Positions 1 to 7,726 of a DNA stretch of 27,929 nucleotides are shown here, piece by piece. The position numbers and the translations under genes were made by a program. The notes under the pieces were generated by a model, which was given only the letters and a program-made list of their open reading frames with translations, did no database searches and was not told where the DNA came from. The stretch spans positions 1-27,929 of IMG/VR virus record IMGVR_UViG_3300027861_001752. The stretch is one strand, 5' to 3'. Each line of letters begins with the position of its first letter. Position 1 is the stretch's first letter. The DNA comes from a virus.

Positions 1-1
1 A

Positions 2-874
2 ATGAGGGACGAGCTCATGTCTCGTCTTTCACCAGAACTAAAAGAAGAGTTTAACATTATCCATTCACGAGTGCGTGAAATAAGTAACGACAAGAAAAAT
101 GTATTAGTTCTCCACGACCTTTGGAACGACCCAGAGGCCATGCACCTACGCGAAGAAGGTTCTATTGATAGATTCAATAAACTTGTTTTCGTTTCTAACT
201 ACCAGTTTCAGACTTATCATATGGGCCATGGTGTTCCTTATAATAAGTCTATTGTTCTTCGTAATGCGATTGAAGTGTTTGAAGAACATGAGAAACCAAA
301 AGATCAAATTCGTTTAATCTATCATACTACACCACATCGCGGCCTTGAACTCCTTGTTCCTGTATTTGAACATCTTTACCAGTCTTATGGCGATAGAATT
401 GTTCTTGATGTATACAGTAGTTTTGATATCTACGGATGGCCGCAACGAAACGAACCATACGAACCACTCTTTGAACAATGTCGTCAACACCCTGGTATTA
501 ACTATCATGGTACTGTTTCTAACGAAGAGGTAAGAGAAGCACTCAAGAAGTCTCACATCTTCGCATATCCGTCTATTTGGATGGAGACTTCTTGTATTGC
601 AGCGATTGAAGCTATGAGTGCTGGTTGTGCAGTGGTTTGTCCTAACTATGGTGCATTACCAGAAACAACAGGTGGTCTTGCGACTGTTTATCCATGGTCA
701 GAAGACACTAACTACCATGCAAATCAATTCGCAAATGTATTGAAGATCGTCATTGATAACTTCTGGCACGAAGGTCTGCAAGGTAAGTTGAAATTCACCA
801 AGACCTATGCAGATAATCTATATAATTGGGACACTCGTATCGAAGAGTGGAATGCTTTGTTGAGAAGTTTATAA
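2..874 (+). CDS. GT4-family glycosyltransferase, 5' end possibly outside the window
   Basis: The C-terminal half is a GT-B fold transferase of the GT4 type. Around residues 195-205 it has an E-x7-E motif (ETSCIAAIE) followed by a stretch ending in ALPE, the usual donor-sugar site of retaining GT4 enzymes, and near residue 105 a YHTTPHRGLE segment typical of the start of the second Rossmann domain. At 290 residues it is shorter than a typical 350-400 residue GT4 protein, and the Met codon lies one base from the window edge, so the true start is probably upstream. It transfers a sugar from a nucleotide-sugar to an unknown acceptor. It is the only plus-strand gene of the glycan cassette and meets the next gene tail to tail, the palindrome TTATAA at 869-874 giving Leu-stop on both strands. 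Confidence 0.85.
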   Translation: MRDELMSRLSPELKEEFNIIHSRVREISNDKKNVLVLHDLWNDPEAMHLREEGSIDRFNKLVFVSNYQFQTYHMGHGVPYNKSIVLRNAIEVFEEHEKPKDQIRLIYHTTPHRGLELLVPVFEHLYQSYGDRIVLDVYSSFDIYGWPQRNEPYEPLFEQCRQHPGINYHGTVSNEEVREALKKSHIFAYPSIWMETSCIAAIEAMSAGCAVVCPNYGALPETTGGLATVYPWSEDTNYHANQFANVLKIVIDNFWHEGLQGKLKFTKTYADNLYNWDTRIEEWNALLRSL

Positions 875-1492
875 AATATCTTTTAAATTTTCTGGAAGAG
901 AAAATTTATTTCTGGCCTTAATAAAATTTTCTTCAAGTGTTGTATGATCTATTTTTTTTGGTAATTGATCATCGTCCCATTGATAGAAAAACTCCTCTAT
1001 GAAATCTTCGCATAGAGGAGTTTTTCTAAAAATTATAGGCACTGATTTTACCATCATAGATTCTATAAATCGATATGTCCATAACGCATTTTTATCTCCC
1101 GGCCAATTTAATTGATGTGGACACAATGTGTATTTAGAACGTGACATATCTAAAAAATATTCATAATTCATTTTATTCTTATTTTCTACTATTCTTCCTT
1201 CCTGGTTGAATTTAATGACACTATTTTGTTTTCCAATAAAATTTTCTATTATCTGTTTTCTAGAATTATTATTACCAGGATGACCATTGAAATAAAAAGA
1301 TATTATTTTTTTGTTATTATGAAATTTTTTAGCCTCTATCCAAAATGAATCTGGATATATTATAGGTAACCGAATTTCATTTATTTTTGAATAACCTAAA
1401 TCATGATTAATTTCAATTCTATATTTCTTATAATTTAACCCGCGTTCTTTTAAGGCTTCATGTAAGAGAATTGTTTGTCTAAGATGATTCAT
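869..1492 (-). CDS. Exostosin-like glycosyltransferase (GT47-like), short
   Basis: The 207-residue protein has in its second half the pattern SRSKYTLCP, a short spacer, then WTYRFIESMMVKSVPII, which resembles the C-terminal donor-binding part of exostosin/GT47-type transferases (a conserved Arg-Phe/Tyr-Glu followed by a Gly/Val-x-x-Pro-Ile/Val strand). The family is usually longer, so this is a minimal or truncated member. The start is fixed by an ATGA overlap with the stop of the upstream dehydrase gene, pointing to translational coupling. The coding region contains a perfect 18-bp inverted repeat (984-1028) that could also act as a terminator. The base composition is very AT-rich, like the rest of the 0.9-5.9 kb block. 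The acceptor is unknown, and the family assignment is moderate. Confidence 0.6.
   Translation of the reverse strand: MNHLRQTILLHEALKERGLNYKKYRIEINHDLGYSKINEIRLPIIYPDSFWIEAKKFHNNKKIISFYFNGHPGNNNSRKQIIENFIGKQNSVIKFNQEGRIVENKNKMNYEYFLDMSRSKYTLCPHQLNWPGDKNALWTYRFIESMMVKSVPIIFRKTPLCEDFIEEFFYQWDDDQLPKKIDHTTLEENFIKARNKFSLPENLKDIL
984..1028. terminator. Perfect 18-bp inverted repeat, likely bidirectional terminator inside a coding region
   Basis: Bases 984-1001 are exactly complementary to 1011-1028, with a 9-base loop. The stem starts with an A-run and ends with a T-run, so on either strand it would form a stem followed by U residues. It lies about 110 bases after the stop of the plus-strand GT4 gene, a suitable place to end that transcript, yet it is inside the oppositely oriented exostosin-like gene. 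Function is inferred from shape only. Confidence 0.6.
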
Positions 1493-2682
1493 TTGTATTG
1501 ATCAATAAATTTTTCTATTGTTTTGTGTAATCTAATGAACATACTATTTGCCATACCGTGATGCACTGGAAGTAGAACACAATTTTTCATGACATTATCC
1601 GCATTCGAATATCCACTTTCATTAATCTTTTTATCAAATAACTGAGACATTGGTTGTCTTAAAATATTACCAGTAAAACACACTCTTGTTTGTATATCAT
1701 TTTTTTCTAAGTATATTTGAAACTCCTTTCTAGTAAAAGGAGCAAACGAAGACAATAGTATTGGAAATGCTAACCACGCGGTTTGAGTATTTTTAGTTTG
1801 CTCTGGGTTTACAAAAAAATCTAATCCCTCAAAGAAATTAATTTGTCGATCAAAGTTTTCTTGACGAAGTTTCATGTTATCGGATAATTTTTGTAATTGA
1901 ACTAATCCAAACGATGCACCAACTTCATTCCCTTCTAGGTTATATCCAGGTAAAGAAAAGATGAATTTTGCGTCATATTCCAAATTATCTACACTAATAT
2001 TAAATCTATTTTCTATTTTTTCACTTTCTTCAAAAAGACTTGAAGATCTTCCCCAGCTTCTCAATAGCAATGCGCGTTCTATTACTTCATCATCATTTAA
2101 ACAAAGAGCTCCACCATTTCCAGCACAATTTATGATATGAGAACCATAAAAACTTGTAATGCTCATATCAGAATATTGACCCGTAGATATTCCATTTATT
2201 TCAGATCCTAATGTATCTGCACTATCTTGTATAACTTTTAAATTATACTTATTTGCTATTCTTCTTATTTCAGGCCAATTACAAATGTTTCCTAAAAGAT
2301 CTGGTGCTAATATAGCAACAGTATTATCTGTTATCATATACTCTATTTGATTTTCATCTATACAAAAAGTTCTTTCTTTCACATCAACAAAAGCGGGAAT
2401 TAAATTATTTTTTACAATACTACTGACAGTCGTGCCAAATGTTAATGCTGGTGTAATCACTTCAGATCCTTTAGGAAAATCAAATGATTCTATTCCTAAA
2501 TGCAACGCACTAGATCCACTATTCACATATAAGCATTTTTTCTTTTTAAAAATTCTTGCTATTTTTTCTTCAAATAATTTACTGTATTTTCCCATCTGTG
2601 TAGATTCGTGTAAACATTTTACCACAGCATCAATTTCTTCTTGGCCATAAACGGTTTTGGCATAAGATATTTTTTCATTCAT
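1489..2682 (-). CDS. DegT/DnrJ-family PLP enzyme, RfbH/ColD-like sugar 3-dehydrase
   Basis: This 397-residue protein has the DegT/DnrJ/EryC1 fold: SGSSALHLG near residue 55, QDSADTLGS near 152 (Asp that contacts the PLP ring nitrogen), and SFYGSH at 177-182. In ordinary sugar aminotransferases the last residue of that block is the PLP-binding Lys; here it is His182. A Lys-to-His change is the hallmark of the 3-dehydrases E1/RfbH (CDP sugars) and ColD (GDP sugars), which remove the 3-hydroxyl. The cluster-binding Cys residues that RfbH/E1 carries after its WGRD motif are absent here (WGRSSSLF), so it looks more like the iron-sulfur-free ColD type. Next to rfbG and rfbF it would act on CDP-4-keto-6-deoxyglucose. 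It overlaps its upstream gene by 8 bases. Aminotransferase activity is the alternative reading. Confidence 0.8.
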   Translation of the reverse strand: MNEKISYAKTVYGQEEIDAVVKCLHESTQMGKYSKLFEEKIARIFKKKKCLYVNSGSSALHLGIESFDFPKGSEVITPALTFGTTVSSIVKNNLIPAFVDVKERTFCIDENQIEYMITDNTVAILAPDLLGNICNWPEIRRIANKYNLKVIQDSADTLGSEINGISTGQYSDMSITSFYGSHIINCAGNGGALCLNDDEVIERALLLRSWGRSSSLFEESEKIENRFNISVDNLEYDAKFIFSLPGYNLEGNEVGASFGLVQLQKLSDNMKLRQENFDRQINFFEGLDFFVNPEQTKNTQTAWLAFPILLSSFAPFTRKEFQIYLEKNDIQTRVCFTGNILRQPMSQLFDKKINESGYSNADNVMKNCVLLPVHHGMANSMFIRLHKTIEKFIDQYK

Positions 2683-3703
2683 ACATATATTCCTCTATTT
2701 GTTCGATTGAAAACTTTTTCATATCCTTTTTGTTTATATGAGAGATATACCAATCAAATGTTTTTTCTAAACATTTTTCTATAGACCATTTAGGAAACCA
2801 ATTCAAACTATTCTTAGCCTTATTGATGTCTAATTTTAAAAGTTTGTGTTCATGTAAAACACTATCTTTCTCATACGACCATGTAAAGTCGTTTAGTATA
2901 TTTTTTTTACAATAATCTAATATATATTTAACCGATTTAATATCATCGTCTTCGGGCCCAAAATTCCACGCATCGCAATATTTTTCAGATTTTTTATATA
3001 AATTTTCTGCTAAAATCATATAACCACATAGAGGTTCTAATACATGTTGCCATGGTCTTATTGCGTCAGGATATCTTATAATAAGTTTTTCTTTTTTTGT
3101 ATAGGATCTTATTATATCCGGTATAATTCTATTATCAGATAGATCTCCTCCTCCTATAACATTGCCTGCTCTTGTAGTAGCTAGGGGTATATTATAACTT
3201 TTTCTAAAAGAATTACTTAATAGTTCACTGCATCCTTTACTACTACTGTAGGGATCATGGCCGCCCATTCTTTCATTTTCTCTATATGGCCAAATTATTT
3301 CTTTATTTTCATAACATTTGTCTGAAGTTACGTTAACGATACTTTTAATACTAGAATTTTTTTTACATGCTTCTAAAACATTCAATGTACCTATTACATT
3401 TGTCATGTATGTATCGTAAGGATTCTTATAAGATTCTATAACAAGAGGTTGGGCTGCTAAATGAAAAACTATTTCGGGTTGAAATTTTTCTATAGTTTTA
3501 AAAAGATTTTTTCTGTCTGTTATGCAAAAATTATTATGTTGAATATCATTATTAATCAAATGTATTGAATTTTTAGATATATTTAAACCGTAACCACAGA
3601 CATTTGCTCCTAAATAATTTAACCATAAAGATAACCAACTACCTTTGAATCCTCTATCACCAGTAATAAAAACTTTTCTATTTTTCCAAAAATCTCTATT
3701 CAC
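2675..3703 (-). CDS. rfbG: CDP-glucose 4,6-dehydratase
   Basis: An extended short-chain dehydrogenase of 342 residues. Near the N terminus it has the subfamily signature VFITGDRGFKGSWLSLWL (NAD-binding Rossmann loop), at about residue 80 the segment FHLAAQPLV, and later YSSSKGCSEL with the catalytic Tyr-x3-Lys. These match CDP-glucose 4,6-dehydratase rather than the dTDP or GDP enzymes. It converts CDP-glucose to CDP-4-keto-6-deoxyglucose in the cytoplasm. The start is GTG, one base after the TAA of the cytidylyltransferase gene (TAA-A-GTG), and its 3' end overlaps the dehydrase by 8 bases, so the three are one translational unit. Length is normal for the family (about 350-360). Confidence 0.9.
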   Translation of the reverse strand: MNRDFWKNRKVFITGDRGFKGSWLSLWLNYLGANVCGYGLNISKNSIHLINNDIQHNNFCITDRKNLFKTIEKFQPEIVFHLAAQPLVIESYKNPYDTYMTNVIGTLNVLEACKKNSSIKSIVNVTSDKCYENKEIIWPYRENERMGGHDPYSSSKGCSELLSNSFRKSYNIPLATTRAGNVIGGGDLSDNRIIPDIIRSYTKKEKLIIRYPDAIRPWQHVLEPLCGYMILAENLYKKSEKYCDAWNFGPEDDDIKSVKYILDYCKKNILNDFTWSYEKDSVLHEHKLLKLDINKAKNSLNWFPKWSIEKCLEKTFDWYISHINKKDMKKFSIEQIEEYMYE

Positions 3704-3704
3704 T

Positions 3705-4475
3705 TTACCAATTTTTCCAAGGTGCGTTTGTTTGCCATAGAGATTCTAATATATTTTTATCTGGTAGTGTGTCCATTGGTCTCCAAAATCCTTCATGTTT
3801 AAAAGCTTTCAGTTCTCCTCTTTTTGCTAAATTTCGTAAAGGAGTTTCTTCCCAAATAGTAGTATCGTTTTCAATATAACCAATCACTTTGGGAGACAAT
3901 ACAAAAAACCCAGCATTTATCATCGAACCGTCTCCGTCAGATTTTTCTTGAAATTTTTTTATAGTATCTCCTTCTAATTCTAGATTACCAAATCTTCCAG
4001 GAGGAAAGGCTGTTGTCATTGTTGCTAATTTTTTATGAGATTTATGATACTCTATAGATTTTTTTACATTTATATTTCCGATACCATCTCCATAAGTAAA
4101 ACAGAATAATTCATCTTCTGAAACATAATCTTTCACTCTTCTCAATCTTCCGCCGGTCATTGTATCTAATCCAGTATCAATTAAATTTATATTCCAATCT
4201 TCAATATCATTATTATAAAATTTAATATGATTGTTTTTTAAATTTAGATAGATATCGGAATTTTTTCTATGATAATTTAGAAAATAATCTTTTATATAAT
4301 CTCCTTTGTAACCACAACAAACGATAAAATCGTTTACACCATAAGAAGAATAAAGTTTCATTATGTGCCATAATATAGGTTTATTTCCTATTTCTACCAT
4401 GGGTTTTGGTTTATATACTGTTTCTTCGCTTAATCTAGTACCTAGACCTCCCGCAAGTATTACACATTTTATCAT
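3705..4475 (-). CDS. rfbF: Glucose-1-phosphate cytidylyltransferase
   Basis: The protein (256 residues from this start) begins MIKCVILAGGLGTRL, followed by KPKPMVEIGNKPILWHIM and CCGYKGDYIK, which is nearly diagnostic for glucose-1-phosphate cytidylyltransferase. It makes CDP-glucose from CTP and glucose-1-phosphate and so feeds the dehydratase encoded immediately downstream. A TTG start five codons earlier is possible, but the ATG at 4475 gives the normal family N terminus and has GGAAAG about seven bases ahead. This ATG overlaps the TGA of a small open frame in the remnant upstream. Length and motifs look intact. Confidence 0.92.
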   Translation of the reverse strand: MIKCVILAGGLGTRLSEETVYKPKPMVEIGNKPILWHIMKLYSSYGVNDFIVCCGYKGDYIKDYFLNYHRKNSDIYLNLKNNHIKFYNNDIEDWNINLIDTGLDTMTGGRLRRVKDYVSEDELFCFTYGDGIGNINVKKSIEYHKSHKKLATMTTAFPPGRFGNLELEGDTIKKFQEKSDGDGSMINAGFFVLSPKVIGYIENDTTIWEETPLRNLAKRGELKAFKHEGFWRPMDTLPDKNILESLWQTNAPWKNW

Positions 4476-4595
4476 AAGAAATCTTTCCAAATAAATGGTT
4501 TTTTATTATTATAATTTTTATACCAAATAAAGATGTTTAAAGAGGGTTGTTGAAAACTTTGCATTTTCAATTTTATCTAAAATATATTTAAACAT
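4472..4595 (-). pseudogene. Remnant of a small gene, two short frames
   Basis: Between the pyruvyl transferase and rfbF there is about 95 bases with no full gene. One frame (4595 to 4518, 25 codons) starts in an ATGTTTAA overlap with the upstream stop and reads MFKYILDKIENAKFSTTLFK-HLYLV. A second frame (4564 to 4472, 30 codons) ends KPFIWKDFL in an ATGA overlap with rfbF. The pattern K-I-x-x-A-x-F...FKH-hydrophobic resembles the first residues of small sugar-locus or dioxygenase-like proteins, which I cannot name with confidence. The simplest reading is a decayed or deleted gene; a functional microprotein is not excluded. Confidence 0.35.
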
Positions 4596-5298
4596 TATCT
4601 TTCACTATATCTATTAACTGTTTTTGATTATAGTGTGTGTAATCGAAAAAAATAGGTTTCTCATAAGATGAAGCTTTTTTTACTTCTAAGTTTATTGAAG
4701 AAAAATAATCTTTAAACTTTACATCATCTCCTGTAAGTTTATTTACGCTTTTTGCCCATGAGGAAGGAATTCCATAAGAATGAGCGACTATTATACCATG
4801 TAAAGAAGACGATATAATTTTTTCACATTCAGAAATTTCTTCAGCTACCCGCAAAGGATTATTATTAATCACATTAATAATCTTATATTCATTTTTATAT
4901 TTTTCGTTTATTAACTCATAATCAACATAATGAGGTACAATTCCTATTTTATGTTTTTTTATTTTCTCTGGACAAAATAATGGTAATATGGTTGCAGCAT
5001 CTCCATATATTTCTGGACATTTTCCACCAGATTCCAATATTTTTTTTCTAGTTAATGGTCCTCTGACAAATTTATAATCTGCATTGGGATTAATTTTGTC
5101 ATTAGCGTCTATGATACCAGAGCCAAAAACTTTCATATCATTTCTAGCAAATCTTATTATAGAACCAATCATCATAGCATCAGATATGTCTATGTTATTT
5201 GTCATATTAAATTTTTTTATTTTTAAAAAATTTAATATAAATGGTGTTAAAAAATCTCCAAAATTTGGTTTAGAATATACACCCCAAAAAAAATTCAT
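4588..5298 (-). CDS. Polysaccharide pyruvyl transferase-family protein
   Basis: The 236-residue protein has the marks of the polysaccharide pyruvyl transferase family (ExoV-like): NFGDFLTPFIL near residue 12, KVFGSGI near 60, a VRGPLTRKKILE segment near 80, YGDAATILP around 100 and SSSLHGIIVAHSYGIP around 165. Members add a pyruvate ketal or related group from phosphoenolpyruvate to a sugar of a surface polysaccharide. It is at the short end of the family. Its ATG shares one base with the stop of the short-chain dehydrogenase gene (TAATG), so the two are translationally coupled. The acceptor sugar cannot be told from the sequence. Confidence 0.8.
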   Translation of the reverse strand: MNFFWGVYSKPNFGDFLTPFILNFLKIKKFNMTNNIDISDAMMIGSIIRFARNDMKVFGSGIIDANDKINPNADYKFVRGPLTRKKILESGGKCPEIYGDAATILPLFCPEKIKKHKIGIVPHYVDYELINEKYKNEYKIINVINNNPLRVAEEISECEKIISSSLHGIIVAHSYGIPSSWAKSVNKLTGDDVKFKDYFSSINLEVKKASSYEKPIFFDYTHYNQKQLIDIVKDNV

Positions 5299-5924
5299 TA
5301 AACATTTCCTCCATGCATCTGAATAACTGTTCTGTTAATATAAGGTTGTTCATATAACAATGTGTATATCAATCTGGATACTTCATATGATTGTATAAGT
5401 CTTTTCATCGGATGATTTTTTCTTTTTTTATTAACATTTTCTAAATCTTTTCTTCTTTGGGTCATACCAGAATCTTCTATAGCCGAAGGAGCAATTCCCA
5501 CAAGCTGTTGTTTGGGAGTTCTTAACTCCTTTCTTTCAATATATTGATTGAGTAAAGCTTTACTCAATGCGTAAGTATTATCATATGATCCAACAAACGC
5601 ACTATAGGAACTTATTATACAAATTCTAGCTTTATCATTGTACTCTATTATCTTATCACACATTTCAACTACACTAATGAAATTTGTATACATGCTATTT
5701 TCTTTTTCCGCATCTGTTAATTCATATGATTTTTTTGGATACATTACTCCGTGACAAAAGACATATCTATCTGCATCTAGATGATTATCTATTTCTTCTG
5801 TTCTTATTTCGATTGGCGGTAGGCCAAAGTTCTTGTTATTCGGATTAACTCCTTTGAGTGAAATTATATATTTAAAATTTTTGGCTATAGTGGTTTTATG
5901 ACCTGTAATAACGACTTTATTCAT
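5298..5924 (-). CDS. Short-chain dehydrogenase/reductase-like protein
   Basis: A 208-residue Rossmann protein. It starts VVITGHKTTIAKNF, an atypical version of the dinucleotide-binding loop lacking the usual Gly spacing, and has CIISSYSAFVGSYDNTYALSKALL around residues 103-125, giving the Ser and Tyr-x3-Lys catalytic residues of the SDR family. It probably oxidises or reduces a sugar intermediate of the neighbouring pathway. A 3-reductase role analogous to the E3 partner of RfbH is not supported, since that is a ferredoxin-type flavoprotein. The start ATG at 5924 has no strong ribosome-binding site. Confidence 0.7.
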   Translation of the reverse strand: MNKVVITGHKTTIAKNFKYIISLKGVNPNNKNFGLPPIEIRTEEIDNHLDADRYVFCHGVMYPKKSYELTDAEKENSMYTNFISVVEMCDKIIEYNDKARICIISSYSAFVGSYDNTYALSKALLNQYIERKELRTPKQQLVGIAPSAIEDSGMTQRRKDLENVNKKRKNHPMKRLIQSYEVSRLIYTLLYEQPYINRTVIQMHGGNV

Positions 5925-5957
5925 AAGATTATGTATTTATTTTTTTACAATTATGTC

Positions 5958-6065
5958 TTACTGAATTGAATAAGGTGACTGATTTTTTTCTATGACTATT
6001 TTTTTGATTTGGAATTTATCTTCTGTGTGTAAGGTTTCATAATAACCCCAAGGTTTATTAATCAT
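5958..6065 (-). pseudogene. 35-codon relic of a type II mannose-6-phosphate isomerase cupin
   Basis: Reading from an ATG that overlaps the upstream stop by 8 bases (ATGATTAA), this frame encodes KPWGYYETL, a short acidic spacer, then FQIKKIVIEKNQ and a stop after PYSIQ. This matches the opening strands of the ManC/type II phosphomannose isomerase cupin (pattern RPWGYYE...FKVKxIxVxPGQxLSLQ). The His-containing core that would follow is absent, so no enzyme activity is expected. It is either a deletion relic or a leftover kept as a spacer between two coupled genes. It is too short to be found by length-based gene calling. Confidence 0.65.
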
Positions 6066-6762
6066 TATACCAATACTCCTTTACCCATTCACGAGGTTCA
6101 TATGTTACACCCCAAGGTTGAACTGTTGTACTTATAGCTTCTTCGATACTTGGTTGGCCATGGAAACAAACGATTGAAGTGTCTTTCGGTAATCCTTCTT
6201 CGTAACATTCATACTTATACGAACGAAGTTTTCCCGGATATAATCTTTGAAGTAAATCAGGTGATTTTATCAACGCATGTAGAAACTCACCATCACCTCT
6301 AAAATTTCTCATGATCTCATTTTTATGTTTTAAAAAGAAATCCCATATTTTAGAACACTCTAAACTATCCCAAGCCAAGACACCGGATTGTAAAACGCCA
6401 ACATATTGCCTAATGTCTTCATACTTCGAATTGTTTATTCCGAGATTTTCAATACCCATAAATTCACCATCGTAATCCAATAACCAATCTATGTTGCTTG
6501 TGATAATAGTATCTAAATCAAGAAACACATACTTCCCGATACCGTTTCTGATTGTGGTCTCGGGACTGAACAATTGCATCTTGTTCCACCAACCACCTAG
6601 ATCCATAGGAAGTTCTAGACACTTCACACCCGGGACTGGCTTATCAGTATAACAAAAGAATTTGTGATCTACTGTAACGTTTTTTGCAACACCTTCTTGA
6701 AGGTTGAGTACATAATCATCGCTAAACTTATCACCGGTTTTAACGCATACTACATTAATCAT
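6058..6762 (-). CDS. GT-A type glycosyltransferase-like protein
   Basis: This 234-residue protein opens INVVCVKTGDKFSDDYVLNL, has CYTDKPVPGVKCLELP and then YVFLDLDTII around residue 98, a DxD motif of the kind that binds a metal and nucleotide-sugar in GT-A fold transferases. A GGWWNKMQLF segment precedes it, and near the end there is VCFHGQPS, a His often found in GT8-like proteins. It should be soluble and cytoplasmic. Its start overlaps the methyltransferase stop by 8 bases through the sequence ATGATTAA, and its own stop repeats the same arrangement with the cupin relic. Donor and acceptor are unknown. Confidence 0.75.
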   Translation of the reverse strand: MINVVCVKTGDKFSDDYVLNLQEGVAKNVTVDHKFFCYTDKPVPGVKCLELPMDLGGWWNKMQLFSPETTIRNGIGKYVFLDLDTIITSNIDWLLDYDGEFMGIENLGINNSKYEDIRQYVGVLQSGVLAWDSLECSKIWDFFLKHKNEIMRNFRGDGEFLHALIKSPDLLQRLYPGKLRSYKYECYEEGLPKDTSIVCFHGQPSIEEAISTTVQPWGVTYEPREWVKEYWYND

Positions 6763-7396
6763 TAGGCACCAACTTAATTAAATTGTGATAGACATATTCA
6801 ATGCTGTAATCTTTTTCCCAAAGATCTAAAGCCCATTGATACCAGGATTCTCGACCGTCAATATCATGTAAAAATACAACAGCGTCCTTCTTAACTAAAA
6901 TTTTTATTGTAGCTAAACATGCACCACGCGCAAGACCATCCACTAAAAAGACATCAATATCAGATAAATCAATTTCTGGTGGGTTTATATATTCAGTTAG
7001 TCCTGCTGTCACTTCTTCGAATGGAGTAGATATTACATTAAACGGAATGTTACCATCTGGAGTAGTAAAGGCTATAGAAGCATATGATGCTTCTTTATGA
7101 AGATACAAGAATTGTTCATCTGTTGGCGCGAGATGATTATTTACGGCAGATTTTACTTTATTATACCAGTCTGTATGATGCTCAACACTAATGATTTGTG
7201 TATCGACTTTGTTTTTAATTATTTCATTAACATACCACAAAGTCGAACCACCAGAGCCCCACTCCAGATATTTTTTACCATCTCCGAAGTATGAATAGAT
7301 AGCTTCTCTTCCACTCAGAGACATTTGGTTGTTGTTCATTACTTCATCAAATATATCTTTTTCACTTTTATCTAAACCAACAATATCAAATTTCAT
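6755..7396 (-). CDS. SAM-dependent methyltransferase-like protein
   Basis: The 213-residue protein has YLEWGSGGSTLWY near residue 43, a motif I equivalent for S-adenosylmethionine binding with a Glu-x-Gly-x-Gly pattern, then ISVEHHTDWYNKV (acidic residue after strand 2) and DVFLVDGLARG around residue 150 (motif for strand 4). This is the pattern of class I methyltransferases of the Methyltransf_24 kind. Lying between IscA and glycosyltransferases, it may methylate a sugar or another small acceptor. AGGA lies just upstream of the ATG, four bases after the IscA stop. The substrate is not identifiable. Confidence 0.7.
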   Translation of the reverse strand: MKFDIVGLDKSEKDIFDEVMNNNQMSLSGREAIYSYFGDGKKYLEWGSGGSTLWYVNEIIKNKVDTQIISVEHHTDWYNKVKSAVNNHLAPTDEQFLYLHKEASYASIAFTTPDGNIPFNVISTPFEEVTAGLTEYINPPEIDLSDIDVFLVDGLARGACLATIKILVKKDAVVFLHDIDGRESWYQWALDLWEKDYSIEYVYHNLIKLVPND

Positions 7397-7399
7397 ATC

Positions 7400-7726
7400 C
7401 TAAAATCCTATACTTTCACCACACCCACACGTTGTTTTCACATTTGGATTATCTATCACAAATGATTGTGAGAAGATTGTGTCTTTAAAATCTAAAGTAG
7501 AACCTTCGAGATACATCATGCTCATTGGATCTACCACCACTCTTTCTCCTATGTATATATCATCTTCTTCAGGTTTAGATATGTCAAAGTTATACTTGAA
7601 TCCGGTACAGCCACCACCTTGTATTTCTATACGAAACACGTTATCGTTAGGTTTTGGCGCAAGTCCCATTCCATCTCCATATAAGACGAGTTCCACTCTT
7701 TTCTGTGCAGCTTCTGATATATTCAT
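7400..7726 (-). CDS. IscA/HesB-family iron-sulfur cluster assembly protein
   Basis: From the ATG at 7726 (chosen because it forms an ATGA overlap with the upstream stop) the protein is 108 residues, the normal A-type carrier length. All three conserved cysteines are present: Cys40 in IQGGGCTGFKY, and Cys100 and Cys102 in the C-terminal TTCGCGESIGF. A-type carriers hold or hand on [2Fe-2S]/[4Fe-4S] clusters. Such genes are known auxiliary genes of marine T4-like phages, where they are thought to support host iron-sulfur enzymes during infection. The window's own client is not evident: the dehydrase in the glycan cassette lacks cluster cysteines. Identification of the family is secure, the role in infection is inferred. 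Confidence 0.93.
   Translation of the reverse strand: MNISEAAQKRVELVLYGDGMGLAPKPNDNVFRIEIQGGGCTGFKYNFDISKPEEDDIYIGERVVVDPMSMMYLEGSTLDFKDTIFSQSFVIDNPNVKTTCGCGESIGF

Noticed and set aside
314-556. Minus-strand frame of 80 codons inside the GT4 gene
   Set aside because: It lies wholly within a gene with convincing GT4 motifs, has no ribosome-binding site and no recognisable domain.
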